A stretch of DNA of 64,000 bases from Alphaproteobacteria bacterium (GTDB taxonomy: Bacteria; Pseudomonadota; Alphaproteobacteria; Micropepsales; Micropepsaceae), in NCBI GenBank assembly GCA_025350465.1, contig JANXXU010000027.1, positions 62,001 through 126,000 on the forward strand, in the 5' to 3' direction. Shown here in pieces: positions 48,654-57,618 of the stretch (positions are counted from its first letter, which is position 1; every line of letters begins with the position of its first letter). Under the pieces are notes generated by a model, which ran no database searches, had not been told where the DNA came from, and worked only from the letters and a program-made list of their open reading frames with translations. Position numbers and translations under genes: made by a program.

Positions 48654-50195
48654 ATGGACGACGAGCGCATGCCGATTCTGATCGGCGCAGGACAACTCAC
48701 CCAGCGAACCGCGCAGAAGGGCAAACTCGAAGACAGCCTCGATCCGATGCAGCTGCTCGTCGAGGCATCGAGCCGCGCCGCCGCCGATACCGGTGTTGCC
48801 GACAAGATCTTCAAGACGCTCGACACGATCGCCGTCGTCCGGTTCACCGCCGACTCATCGGAAGCTGGGCGCTTGCCTATCGGGCAATACAAGAACGCGC
48901 CGCGCACGTTGGGCAATCGAGTAGGAGCCAAAGCCAAGCGGGAATACTACACGGCCGCCGGCGGCAACACGCCGCAATGGCTGGTCAATCGCATCGCCGA
49001 CGAAATTGCGCGCGGCGAGGTGTCGCTGGCGCTGCTCGCGGGATCCGAAGATTTGGCGACGATGATCGGTTCGCTCAACAAAGGTCAAAAGCTCGAGTGG
49101 GGTGACGATCCGGGCGGCGAACCAATTCATATCGGCGAACACAAACCGGGCGTGAACGACATCGAGCGCCGCCACGCGCTTTATTTTCCGGTGAACGCCT
49201 ATCCGTTGTTCGAGAACGGAATCCGCGGCCACAAGGGGCGCAGCGTGCGCGACCATCAACTGGCGCTGGGGCATTTGTTCGCGCCGTTTTCAAAAGTCGC
49301 GGCGTCGAATCCGTACGCCTGGTTTCCCAAGGCGCGCACCGCGGAGGAGATTGCGACGCCGGCGGAAGACAATCGCTATGTCGGCTTTCCCTATACCAAG
49401 TACATGAACGCCATCATCCAGGTGGACATGGCGGCGGCCGTCATCATGACCAACGTCAAGACGGCGCGCGAGCTTGGTGTTCACGCGGCGAAGTGGGTTT
49501 ATCTGCACGGAGGCGCGGACGCGAGCGACATCTGGAACGTCAGCGAGCGGACGAATTACTATTCGTCGCCCGCGATACGAACCATCGGCCAGAAGGCGTT
49601 AGGGCAGGCCGACCGCACGATCAACGACATCGACTACTTCGATCTCTATTCGTGCTTCCCGTCGGCGGTTCAAATCGGGTGCGCCGAGCTCGGCATCGCC
49701 GAGGATGACCCGCGCGGCCTGACCGTCACGGGCGGGCTCCCGTATTTCGGCGGCGCCGGCAACAACTACGTCATGCATTCGATCGTTACGATGATGGACA
49801 AGGTGCGATCGAAACCGGGCACCTTCGGACTTGTCACCGCCAACGGCTGGTACGTCACAAAGCATGCCATCGGGATCTATTCGACGCTGCCGCCGCGCAA
49901 TCCCTGGGAGCGCGAGAATCCGAAGACCTATCAAGCAACGCTCGACGCCATGCCGCATCCGGAGGTCGATCCGACGCCGAACGGATCGGGCACGATCGAG
50001 ACCTATACCGTCATGCACGATCGCACAGGCCCGAAGATGGGGATCATTATCGGCCGCCTCGCAAGCGGCCGTCGGTTCGTCGCGCACACGCGCAACGATC
50101 CCGAAACGCTAAACGGACTGATGGAACGCGAGATGCTGGGTGGGCAGGGGACGGTGACCGCGGGCGAGAAGACCAATCTCTTCGTTCCGGCCTGA
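48654..50195 (+). CDS. Thiolase-superfamily acetyl-CoA acetyltransferase-like protein
   Basis: 513-residue protein of the thiolase fold, annotated in relatives as acetyl-CoA acetyltransferase. The C-terminal GLVTANGWYVTKHAIGIYS and central IDYFDLYSCFPSAVQIGCAE match the group. At the place of the usual acyl-accepting cysteine the sequence reads TAAGGNTPQWL without Cys, so normal thiolysis is doubtful. A C-terminal extension of about 90 residues (GSGTIETYTVMHDRTGPKMG) looks like a DUF35/OB-type end. It lies 18 bp after the aminotransferase gene and 5 bp before the phosphatase gene. Confidence 0.82.
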   Translation: MDDERMPILIGAGQLTQRTAQKGKLEDSLDPMQLLVEASSRAAADTGVADKIFKTLDTIAVVRFTADSSEAGRLPIGQYKNAPRTLGNRVGAKAKREYYTAAGGNTPQWLVNRIADEIARGEVSLALLAGSEDLATMIGSLNKGQKLEWGDDPGGEPIHIGEHKPGVNDIERRHALYFPVNAYPLFENGIRGHKGRSVRDHQLALGHLFAPFSKVAASNPYAWFPKARTAEEIATPAEDNRYVGFPYTKYMNAIIQVDMAAAVIMTNVKTARELGVHAAKWVYLHGGADASDIWNVSERTNYYSSPAIRTIGQKALGQADRTINDIDYFDLYSCFPSAVQIGCAELGIAEDDPRGLTVTGGLPYFGGAGNNYVMHSIVTMMDKVRSKPGTFGLVTANGWYVTKHAIGIYSTLPPRNPWERENPKTYQATLDAMPHPEVDPTPNGSGTIETYTVMHDRTGPKMGIIIGRLASGRRFVAHTRNDPETLNGLMEREMLGGQGTVTAGEKTNLFVPA

Positions 50196-50200
50196 ACGAC

Positions 50201-50752
50201 ATGGCAAGGCTTTATCTCGTTCGGCATGGCGAACCCACAGGCACGTGGACCGACTCGCCCGATCCCGGTCTTTCGACCCTGGGGCACGAACAAGCGAAAG
50301 AGGCCGCTGAGCGCTTGCGCGCGTTCGGTTCGCTCGACATCGTGACGAGCCCCCTTCGCCGCGCACAAGAAACGGCAATTCCGTTTGCTACATTGCGCGG
50401 CACGTCGCCAAGAATTGCGAGCGCCGTTTCGGAGATTCCGACGCCGAGCGGAGTGGCGCTGGAAAATCGCGGCGATTGGCTCCGCTCTGTGATGACCGGC
50501 AGATGGAGCGACACGGACCGGGCGCTGCAGGATTGGCGCGCGCAATTGATCGCCTATCTTTCGAGCTTGTCGCGCGACACCGCCGTCTTCTCCCACTACG
50601 TCGCCATAAACGTTGCCGTTGCCGGCGCCCGCCGCGATGAGCGCGTGACGGTCTTCGCTCCGACGCACGCGTCGATCACGATCCTCGATGCTACACCGCG
50701 CGGCCTCGAAGAGGTCGAACTTGGTCGCGCGGGCGAAACGACGGTGCGCTAG
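50201..50752 (+). CDS. Histidine phosphatase family protein
   Basis: 183-residue phosphatase of the phosphoglycerate-mutase-like branch. The phospho-accepting His9 lies in LVRHGEP, followed by LSTLGHEQAKEAAERLR and VTSPLRRAQETA; the second catalytic His is in VFSHYVAINV. The substrate is unknown. It lies 5 bp after the thiolase-like gene and 8 bp before the amidase gene, so the three are likely cotranscribed. Confidence 0.88.
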   Translation: MARLYLVRHGEPTGTWTDSPDPGLSTLGHEQAKEAAERLRAFGSLDIVTSPLRRAQETAIPFATLRGTSPRIASAVSEIPTPSGVALENRGDWLRSVMTGRWSDTDRALQDWRAQLIAYLSSLSRDTAVFSHYVAINVAVAGARRDERVTVFAPTHASITILDATPRGLEEVELGRAGETTVR

Positions 50753-50760
50753 GATCCGCC

Positions 50761-52167
50761 ATGGATGAATTGCATTGGCTATCGGCAAAGGAATTGCTCG
50801 CCGCCTATCGGACGCAAGTGCTTTCGCCTGTGGAAGTCGCCGAATATCTGCTTGGCCGCGTTGAGGCGCTCGACGCCGAGGTCAACGCCTTCTGCCTCAT
50901 CGATCCTGAGGCAACGCTCGCTCAAGCGACCGCGTCCGAGCAACGATGGCAGGCCGGCGGGGCAACGGGCCTGCTCGACGGCGTTCCGGTCGCAATCAAA
51001 GATCTCGTGTTGAGCAAAGGGTGGCCGACGCTGCGCGGCTCGAAGACGGTCGCACGCGACCAACCCTGGGAGCACGACGCGCCGAGTGTCGCGCGCTTGC
51101 GCGAACACGGTGCCGTCTTCATCGGCAAGACGACGACGCCCGAGTTCGGCTGGAAGGGAACCAACGACGCGCCGCTCACCGGCATCACCCGCAACCCATG
51201 GAATTTGCGCAAGACGCCGGGCGGATCGAGCGGCGGCTCCAGTGCCGCGCTCGCCGCCGGGTTTTGCCCGCTGGCCATCGGTACAGACGCGGGCGGCTCA
51301 ATTCGAATCCCTGCGAGTTTCAGCGGTGTGTTCGGATTGAAGCCGACATTCGGTTTGGTTGCAGCCTGGCCGGCGAGCCCGTTCGGCACACTCGCACATC
51401 TCGGACCCATGTCGCGCACCGTCGAAGACGCAGCGCTCTTTTTGAATGTCGTCTCCGAGCCCGATGCTCGCGATTGGTTCCAGCTGCCGTTTCCAAAGAC
51501 CGACTTCGCGCACGGCATCGATCGCGGGATTAAGGGCGCGCGCGTGGCCTTCAGTCCGCGGCTCGGTTGGGCAAAACGCGTCGACCCGCAGGTGGAAGAG
51601 ATCGTCACCCGTGCCGCCGCTCGCTTCAGCGAACTCGGCGCCGTCGTGGAACAGATCGACCCGCCGGGCGGCGACCCGACGTCGTTTTTTCGCACGCTCT
51701 TCTTCTCAGGCGCCGGTTTTCTACTCGGCGACATGTCCGAGGAAAAGCTTCGGCTGCTCGATCCAAATCTCCTTGCCTTGGTCGAGGCGTCACGAAGCAT
51801 CACGCGCAAGGAATTCCAGCAGGCGACGGCCGAGCGGGCTGCTTATGGCGCCGGTTTCAAGTCGTTCATGCAAAACTATGATTTCCTATTGACTCCGAGC
51901 ACCGCCGTGCCGGCCTTCGATACTCCGCTCGTAACGCCGTTCGATCCGATGGGACAGATGTGGATGGAGTGGTCGCCTTTCTCTTATCCCTTCAATCTCA
52001 CCACGCAGCCGGCGGCGAGCATTTGCTGTGGGTTTACGCGCGAGGGATTGCCTGTCGGCCTGCAGATCGTAGGGCGCATGGGCGACGACGCCGGCGTTCT
52101 GCAAGCTGCTCATGCGTTCGAGCAACTTGGTGATTTTCCCACCAAACATCCGAAGGGCTTCGCATGA
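50761..52167 (+). CDS. Amidase-signature family amidase
   Basis: Hydrolase of 468 residues. The Ser-cisSer-Lys triad is visible: Lys in PVAIKDLVLSKG, and the serines in KTPGGSSGGSSAALAAGFCP. The following GTDAGGSIRIPASFSGVFGL is diagnostic. GatA is unlikely, since no gatB or gatC is adjacent. The amide substrate is unknown. The stop overlaps the start of the next gene by 4 bp. Confidence 0.91.
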   Translation: MDELHWLSAKELLAAYRTQVLSPVEVAEYLLGRVEALDAEVNAFCLIDPEATLAQATASEQRWQAGGATGLLDGVPVAIKDLVLSKGWPTLRGSKTVARDQPWEHDAPSVARLREHGAVFIGKTTTPEFGWKGTNDAPLTGITRNPWNLRKTPGGSSGGSSAALAAGFCPLAIGTDAGGSIRIPASFSGVFGLKPTFGLVAAWPASPFGTLAHLGPMSRTVEDAALFLNVVSEPDARDWFQLPFPKTDFAHGIDRGIKGARVAFSPRLGWAKRVDPQVEEIVTRAAARFSELGAVVEQIDPPGGDPTSFFRTLFFSGAGFLLGDMSEEKLRLLDPNLLALVEASRSITRKEFQQATAERAAYGAGFKSFMQNYDFLLTPSTAVPAFDTPLVTPFDPMGQMWMEWSPFSYPFNLTTQPAASICCGFTREGLPVGLQIVGRMGDDAGVLQAAHAFEQLGDFPTKHPKGFA

Positions 52168-53687
52168 GCACGGAGTGGCGCGCCAACGGCCACGAGATTC
52201 TGAGCGTTGCGCAGATGGTCGAAGCCGACCGCCTCGCCATCGGGTCGGGCATATCGTCTCTGACGCTCATGGAGAACGCCGGACGCGCCGTTGCCGACGA
52301 GATCAGCCGGCGTTGGCGCCCGCGACCGATCACCGTGCTCTGCGGACCGGGAAATAATGGTGGCGACGGATACGTCTGCGCGCGTCACCTGATGGATCGG
52401 GCTTGGCCGGTCAGCCTCTTCACCTATGGCGATCACGCGGCGCTCAAAGGCGATGCCGCGGTCATGGCCAAGAAATGGAACGGCCCCGTTCAACGAATGA
52501 CGAAGGATAGCATCGCCAATGCCGACATCGTGGTCGACGCGCTCTTCGGTACGGGCTTGAAGGAGCCGTTGAAAGATGATGCTGACATGGTCCGCGCCGA
52601 ACTCACTCGTCGTCGAATAGGGACGGACGGACCCATAGTCGTTTCCGTCGACGTGCCGAGCGGCGTGCACGGCGACATCGGACCGCTATCGCCGGCAAGC
52701 ATCACGGCCGATTTGACGGTGACGTTCTTTCGCAAGAAGCGCGCGCATATCGGCCAACACACCAACACGCGAGAAGTCGTCGTCGCGGACATCGGAATTC
52801 CGGCAACGGTTTTGGAGACGATCAAACCGAAGCTCGCGGAAAATGCACTCGAATGCTGGTGGCCCGCGGTTTGGCTCCTGCGCTCGGAAGCTTTCGAAGG
52901 ACACAAATACAACCGCGGTCACGTCTTCGTCGTGAGCGGACACATGTCCTCGACCGGCGCCGCGCGTCTTGCAGCGCGCGCTGCGCTGCGGGCGGGGTGC
53001 GGCCTCGTGACCGTACTTTCGCCACCCGACGCACTGGAAGTGAATGCCTCGCACCTCACCTCGATCATGCTGCGCCGCTTCGATCATGCCGATGATTTGC
53101 GCGCCATCGTGAGCGCAAAGAGCGGTTGGAGGGCGGCCGTCATCGGCCCAGCGAACGGCGTTGGCGAAACAACCAAAGTCAATGTGAAAGCCATGTTGGA
53201 GCTCGGCATCCCCACCGTGGTGGATGCCGACGCGCTGACATCATTCGAAAACGACGCGGACACACTAATCTCGGCTTTGCACAGCAAGTGCGTGCTGACG
53301 CCGCATTCGGGAGAGTTCGCACGCCTGTTTCCCGGCATTCCAACCAACCAACCTATCGATGCCTGCATCGCCGCAGCCGCGAAGGCTCGTTGCGTCGTCG
53401 TCTTGAAGGGAGCGACGACGGTCGTCGCCGAACCCTCCGGCCACGCAGTCGTCAACACCAATGCGCCTGGGTGGCTCGCGACGGCCGGATCAGGCGACGT
53501 TCTGGCGGGCATGATTGCGAGCCTTCTTGCACAGGGCGAGCCAGCCTTCTCTGCCAGCGCCGCGGCGGTCTGGATGCACGGCGATGCGGCGCGCCGGTTT
53601 GGTCGCGGCCTGATCGCCGAAGATCTGCCCGAACTTCTCCCCGGCGCGCTGAGAGCCTTGGAAAACTGCCGCTTAGCGACCCTTTGA
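52164..53687 (+). CDS. nnr: Bifunctional NAD(P)HX epimerase/dehydratase
   Basis: Metabolite-repair enzyme of 507 residues that restores hydrated NADH and NADPH. The N-terminal YjeF domain (residues 1-215) has NAGRAVADEI, CGPGNNGGDGYVCARHL and VDALFGTGL. The C-terminal dehydratase has TPHSGEFARLFPG, VVLKGATTVVAEP and the active-site stretch TAGSGDVLAGMIASLLAQG. The fused form is typical of proteobacteria. It ends the five-gene series that starts at the aminotransferase. Confidence 0.95.
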   Translation: MSTEWRANGHEILSVAQMVEADRLAIGSGISSLTLMENAGRAVADEISRRWRPRPITVLCGPGNNGGDGYVCARHLMDRAWPVSLFTYGDHAALKGDAAVMAKKWNGPVQRMTKDSIANADIVVDALFGTGLKEPLKDDADMVRAELTRRRIGTDGPIVVSVDVPSGVHGDIGPLSPASITADLTVTFFRKKRAHIGQHTNTREVVVADIGIPATVLETIKPKLAENALECWWPAVWLLRSEAFEGHKYNRGHVFVVSGHMSSTGAARLAARAALRAGCGLVTVLSPPDALEVNASHLTSIMLRRFDHADDLRAIVSAKSGWRAAVIGPANGVGETTKVNVKAMLELGIPTVVDADALTSFENDADTLISALHSKCVLTPHSGEFARLFPGIPTNQPIDACIAAAAKARCVVVLKGATTVVAEPSGHAVVNTNAPGWLATAGSGDVLAGMIASLLAQGEPAFSASAAAVWMHGDAARRFGRGLIAEDLPELLPGALRALENCRLATL

Positions 53688-53711
53688 GATTGCAAATACC
53701 CCTGCTATAGA
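53684..53711 (+). promoter_or_regulatory. Predicted promoter of tRNA-Leu
   Basis: TTGAGA (53684-53689) and TATAGA (53706-53711) with a 16-bp spacer, overlapping the nnr stop codon. The tRNA gene begins 80 bp downstream. Confidence 0.5.
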
Positions 53712-53790
53712 CACCCCCCTCGTATCGAACAGGGTCGTTCGTATTCTGCCCGCGCAGGCTTGGTGAGCCGTCGCGTGTGCGCGAATTCCG

Positions 53791-53875
53791 GCGGGCGTGG
53801 CGGAACTGGTAGACGCGCTGGATTTAGGTTCCAGTGATGCAAATCGTGGGGGTTCAAGTCCCTCCGCCCGCACCA
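53791..53875 (+). tRNA. tRNA-Leu (anticodon TAG)
   Basis: 85-nt gene with the 7-bp acceptor stem GCGGGCG/CGCCCGC, discriminator A and encoded CCA. The anticodon stem CTGGA/TCCAG encloses TTTAGGT, giving anticodon TAG at 53825-53827. The long variable arm (TGATGCAAATCGTGG) marks a class II tRNA, as expected for leucine. Confidence 0.96.
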
Positions 53876-53937
53876 GCTTGAAATGAGCGGCCGAGTCGAG
53901 AAGATCGCGACAGACAAGAGAACAGGGCAGACTTCTT

Positions 53938-55299
53938 ATGGAAATCACCGAAACGCTCCACGACAGCTTGCGACGCGAGTTTCGCATCACCGTGGGCGTG
54001 ACCGATCTTGACGCCAAGCTGATGACGCGTCTGGAGTCGATGAAATCCCAGATCAATCTTAAGGGCTTTCGCCCGGGCAAGGTCCCGGTCGCGCACCTGA
54101 GAAAAACGTACGGCAAGGCAATGATGGGCGAAATCGTCCAAGAAGCCGTCGCCGAAGCCGGCCAAAAGGCCGTGGACGAGCGCGCGCTGCGCCCCGCGAT
54201 GTCGCCTCAGATCCAGATGGTGAGCGCAGTCGAGAAGGTCGTCGAGGGCGGCGAGGATCTTATTTTCACGCTTGGCGTCGACTTGATGCCGGATTTTACG
54301 CCGACAGACTTGGCGTTGATTTCGCTCGTGCGCCCCGTCGCCGACGTAGCCGACGAAGACGTTCAGGAATCGCTAAAGCGGCTCGCCAGTCAGCAACGTA
54401 CTTTCGAGCCGAAAGGAGACGGCGCAGAGGCGATCGACGGCGATCAACTAACGATCGATTTCATCGGCAAAATAGACGGAATTCCGTTCGAGGGCGGTAC
54501 TGCCGAGAGTTCGCAGCTCATAATCGGCTCAGGCTCGTTCATTCCGGGCTTTGAAGAGCAGTTGCGAGGCGCCAAAGCAGGCGACATACGTGAGGTCAAC
54601 GTATCGTTTCCGGACAATTATCCGGCCGCGCATCTTGCGGGAAAATTCGCCTCGTTTGGCGTAACGGTGAAGGAAGTAATGCGTGGCGTCGATGCCGAGG
54701 TCGACGACTCGCTCGCTCTAAAATTGGGTTTGGACAGCCTGGACAAGCTGAAGGACGCAGCGCGCGGCCAACTCGAAGCCGAGCATGCGCGCACCAGCCG
54801 CGCGCATTTGAAGCGTGCCCTGCTTGACGCCCTCGATGTTTCGCACAGTTTTGATCTTCCGCCGGCGATGGTTGAAGCCGAGTTCCGTCAGATCTGGAGC
54901 CAGGTCGAGCAGGACATCAAATCGGGAAACCTGGCGGATGAGGACAAGACGAAATCTGAGGATGAACTGAAGATCGAGTTCCGCCGGATCGCAGAGCGGC
55001 GCGTGCGCTTGGGTCTGCTGCTATCGGAAATCGGACGCCTCAACAACATTCAGGTCACTCAAGAGGAGCTGAATCGCGCCGTCGTCGCGCAGGCGCGTCA
55101 ATATCCGGGCCAGGAGCAACGCATCTTCGAAATCTACCGGAACAACCCCGACGCCGTCGCGCAACTGCGCGCGCCGATATTCGAGGATAAGGTGGTAGAC
55201 TTCCTTTGCAGCCAAGTGAAAATCGAAGACCGTCATGTGAGTCGAGCGGACCTCTCTAAGGACCCCGACGAATTGGCGAAAACGTTGAAAGAGAATTGA
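53938..55299 (+). CDS. tig: Trigger factor
   Basis: Ribosome-bound chaperone and prolyl isomerase of 453 residues that meets nascent chains at the exit tunnel. The ribosome-docking signature GFRPGKVP is at residues 43-50. The PPIase domain has [20 protein letters not shown] and [16 protein letters not shown]. The long helical C-terminal domain ends with [20 protein letters not shown]. It opens the tig-clpP-clpX-lon series, as in many proteobacteria. Confidence 0.96.
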   Translation: MEITETLHDSLRREFRITVGVTDLDAKLMTRLESMKSQINLKGFRPGKVPVAHLRKTYGKAMMGEIVQEAVAEAGQKAVDERALRPAMSPQIQMVSAVEKVVEGGEDLIFTLGVDLMPDFTPTDLALISLVRPVADVADEDVQESLKRLASQQRTFEPKGDGAEAIDGDQLTIDFIGKIDGIPFEGGTAESSQLIIGSGSFIPGFEEQLRGAKAGDIREVNVSFPDNYPAAHLAGKFASFGVTVKEVMRGVDAEVDDSLALKLGLDSLDKLKDAARGQLEAEHARTSRAHLKRALLDALDVSHSFDLPPAMVEAEFRQIWSQVEQDIKSGNLADEDKTKSEDELKIEFRRIAERRVRLGLLLSEIGRLNNIQVTQEELNRAVVAQARQYPGQEQRIFEIYRNNPDAVAQLRAPIFEDKVVDFLCSQVKIEDRHVSRADLSKDPDELAKTLKEN

Positions 55300-55333
55300 A
55301 GCGCCGCGGCGCGGTCCGCGAGGGGTGATTGAA

Positions 55334-55972
55334 ATGAGCGGCGTGCGCGAATCGCAAGCGAGCTATCTGGTTCCGTACGTCGTTGAGCAAACGTCGCGCG
55401 GCGAGCGGACCTATGACATTTACTCGCGCCTTCTGAAGGAACGCATCATCTTCGTCTCGGGACCGATCGACGACAATGTCGCGACGGTGGTCACCGCTCA
55501 GCTCCTCTTCTTGGAGGCGGAAAACCCGAAGAAGGAAATCTCCATGTACATCAACTCGCCTGGCGGGGTCGTGACCGCCGGGCTCGCGGTGTACGACACG
55601 ATGCAATACATCCGCCCCCAGGTCTCGACGCTTTGCATCGGCCAGGCCGCGTCGGCAGCCTCGCTGCTGCTGTGCGCCGGCGAAAAAGGTCAGCGCTACG
55701 CTCTCCCCAATTCGCGGGTTCTCTTGCATCAGCCATCGGGGGGCATCTCCGGCCAGGCGGCCGACATCGCTCGGCACGCGCAAGAAATTATCAAGATTAA
55801 GCGCCGCCTGAACGAGATCTACGCCAAGCACACGGGGCAGGGGGTCGATGTGATTGAAAAGGCACTGGACCGTGACTATTTCCTAACGGCCGAGGAAGCC
55901 AAATCTTTCGGTATGATCGACCAGGTCATGGCTAAGCGCCCGACAACCCTAGATCCGAGCCGGGGGGAATGA
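55334..55972 (+). CDS. clpP: ClpP protease subunit
   Basis: Serine protease that forms the chamber of ClpXP and ClpAP. From the ATG at 55334 (GAGGGG upstream) it has 212 residues; an in-frame GTG at 55325 is less likely. The triad is Ser107 (IGQAASAAS), His132 (LHQPSGG) and Asp181 (DRDYFL). A short propeptide-like N-terminus ([20 protein letters not shown]) is present. It lies 34 bp after tig and 195 bp before clpX. Confidence 0.97.
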   Translation: MSGVRESQASYLVPYVVEQTSRGERTYDIYSRLLKERIIFVSGPIDDNVATVVTAQLLFLEAENPKKEISMYINSPGGVVTAGLAVYDTMQYIRPQVSTLCIGQAASAASLLLCAGEKGQRYALPNSRVLLHQPSGGISGQAADIARHAQEIIKIKRRLNEIYAKHTGQGVDVIEKALDRDYFLTAEEAKSFGMIDQVMAKRPTTLDPSRGE

Positions 55973-56167
55973 TTTCCCCCGCGCAACTGTCAGGGTGCGT
56001 GGGGCGGTTCCACGTTAATGAATTCTTGATCCGCGGCCACCTAGCATGCTCGAATTCGTGGGACAGGCGGTTCGCCTACGGATTCGGGCGGGTCTTTCCT
56101 GGCAGATGTATGCGTTCTGACTCGAAGGCCCAGAAGGGCCTGAGCCAGCCGGCGTGAAGGAGAGCGT

Positions 56168-57433
56168 ATGAGCAAGGTCACCAGCGACTCGAAAAATACG
56201 CTCTACTGTTCGTTCTGCGGCAAAAGCCAGCATGAAGTTCGCAAACTGATCGCAGGGCCGACGGTCTTCATCTGCGATGAGTGTGTTGAACTCTGCATGG
56301 ACATCATCCGTGAGGAGAACAAGACCTCGCTGGTGAAATCGCGCGATGGCGTGCCGACGCCGGCCGACATCCGCAAGGTCTTGGACGATTACGTCATCGG
56401 TCAGGATCATGCGAAGAAAGTGCTCTCCGTCTCGGTGCACAATCACTACAAACGCCTGCATCACCAGACCAAGAATTCGAACGACGTCGAGATCGCCAAG
56501 TCGAACATCTTGCTGATTGGCCCGACGGGTTGCGGCAAGACCCTGCTCGCCCAAACGCTGGCACGCATCCTCGATGTGCCGTTCACAATGGCAGATGCGA
56601 CCACACTCACCGAAGCCGGCTATGTCGGCGAGGACGTGGAAAACATCATCCTGAAGCTGTTGCAGGCTGCCGACTACAACGTCGAGCGCGCACAGCGCGG
56701 CATCGTCTATATCGACGAGGTCGACAAGATCAGCCGCAAATCGGACAACCCGTCGATCACACGCGACGTGTCGGGCGAGGGTGTACAGCAAGCGCTCCTG
56801 AAAATCATGGAAGGCACGGTCGCCAGCGTTCCTCCACAGGGCGGTCGCAAGCATCCCCAGCAGGAATTCCTGCAAGTCGACACGACGAACATCTTGTTCA
56901 TCTGCGGTGGCGCGTTCTCCGGTTTGGAAAAAATCATCGCCTCGCGCGGCAAGGGCACCTCGATTGGATTTGGCGCCAACGTCCAGGCGCCTGACGAGCG
57001 TGGCACCGGCGAGATCTTCCGCGAGGTCGAGCCTGAAGACTTGCTGAAGTTCGGACTGATTCCGGAATTCGTGGGCCGTTTGCCGGTGCTGGCGACCCTC
57101 GAGGACCTCGATATCGACGCCTTAATGGCGATTCTGACACGCCCGAAGAACGCGCTGGTTAAGCAATACCAGCGCCTGTTCGAGATGGAAGGCCTGTCGT
57201 TGACCTTCTCCGACGACGCGCTCAAGACGATTTCGCGCAAAGCTGTTGCACGCAAGACGGGAGCGCGCGGTTTGCGCTCTATCATGGAAGGTATTTTGCT
57301 CGATACCATGTTCGAGTTGCCCACCATGCGTGGCGTCTCGGAAGTCGTGATCAATGGCGAAGTTGTTGAAGGCCGGGCGCGTCCGTTGCTCATCTACGCC
57401 GACAAGCGCAGCGAAACCTCCGCCGCATCCTGA
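56168..57433 (+). CDS. clpX: ClpX, ATPase subunit of ClpXP
   Basis: AAA+ unfoldase of 421 residues. The N-terminal zinc-binding domain uses Cys14, Cys17, Cys36 and Cys39. Walker A GPTGCGKT is at 118-125, the pore loop is in [10 protein letters not shown], and Walker B is [11 protein letters not shown]. The RGD-type second pore loop and the IGF loop (SIGFGANV), which contacts ClpP, are present. In alphaproteobacteria ClpXP controls the cell cycle; that role is knowledge of the group, not seen here. Confidence 0.98.
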   Translation: MSKVTSDSKNTLYCSFCGKSQHEVRKLIAGPTVFICDECVELCMDIIREENKTSLVKSRDGVPTPADIRKVLDDYVIGQDHAKKVLSVSVHNHYKRLHHQTKNSNDVEIAKSNILLIGPTGCGKTLLAQTLARILDVPFTMADATTLTEAGYVGEDVENIILKLLQAADYNVERAQRGIVYIDEVDKISRKSDNPSITRDVSGEGVQQALLKIMEGTVASVPPQGGRKHPQQEFLQVDTTNILFICGGAFSGLEKIIASRGKGTSIGFGANVQAPDERGTGEIFREVEPEDLLKFGLIPEFVGRLPVLATLEDLDIDALMAILTRPKNALVKQYQRLFEMEGLSLTFSDDALKTISRKAVARKTGARGLRSIMEGILLDTMFELPTMRGVSEVVINGEVVEGRARPLLIYADKRSETSAAS

Positions 57434-57460
57434 ACGCCGCCTAAGCTAAGCCTCACGGTC

Positions 57461-57520
57461 GGTTGAGTGGAAACTACAAGCCCTTGAATGGAAGGGCGGT
57501 CGCTTCCACTTCCATCAACC
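57461..57520. other. Nested inverted repeats between clpX and lon
   Basis: Outer arms GGTTGAGTGGAA (57461-57472) and TTCCATCAACC (57510-57520) enclose an inner pair TGGAAG/CTTCCA (57489-57494, 57503-57508). A CTTGAA at 57483 could be the -35 of a heat-shock promoter of lon, but the -10 match is poor. It may be a clpX terminator or a regulatory structure for lon. Confidence 0.4.
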
Positions 57521-57618
57521 GTTAACATTCCGGCGACAGTCGGATTCGCGAACAAGGTCGTTGGCCGACCGTTTGCAGGGTCCGATGGAAAGCCGTCAAT
57601 CCAGAAAGGCAGGTAACC

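Noticed and set aside
55973-56167. Possible small RNA or gene between clpP and clpX
   Set aside because: A 62-codon frame exists but lacks coding character, and no promoter-terminator pair was found.
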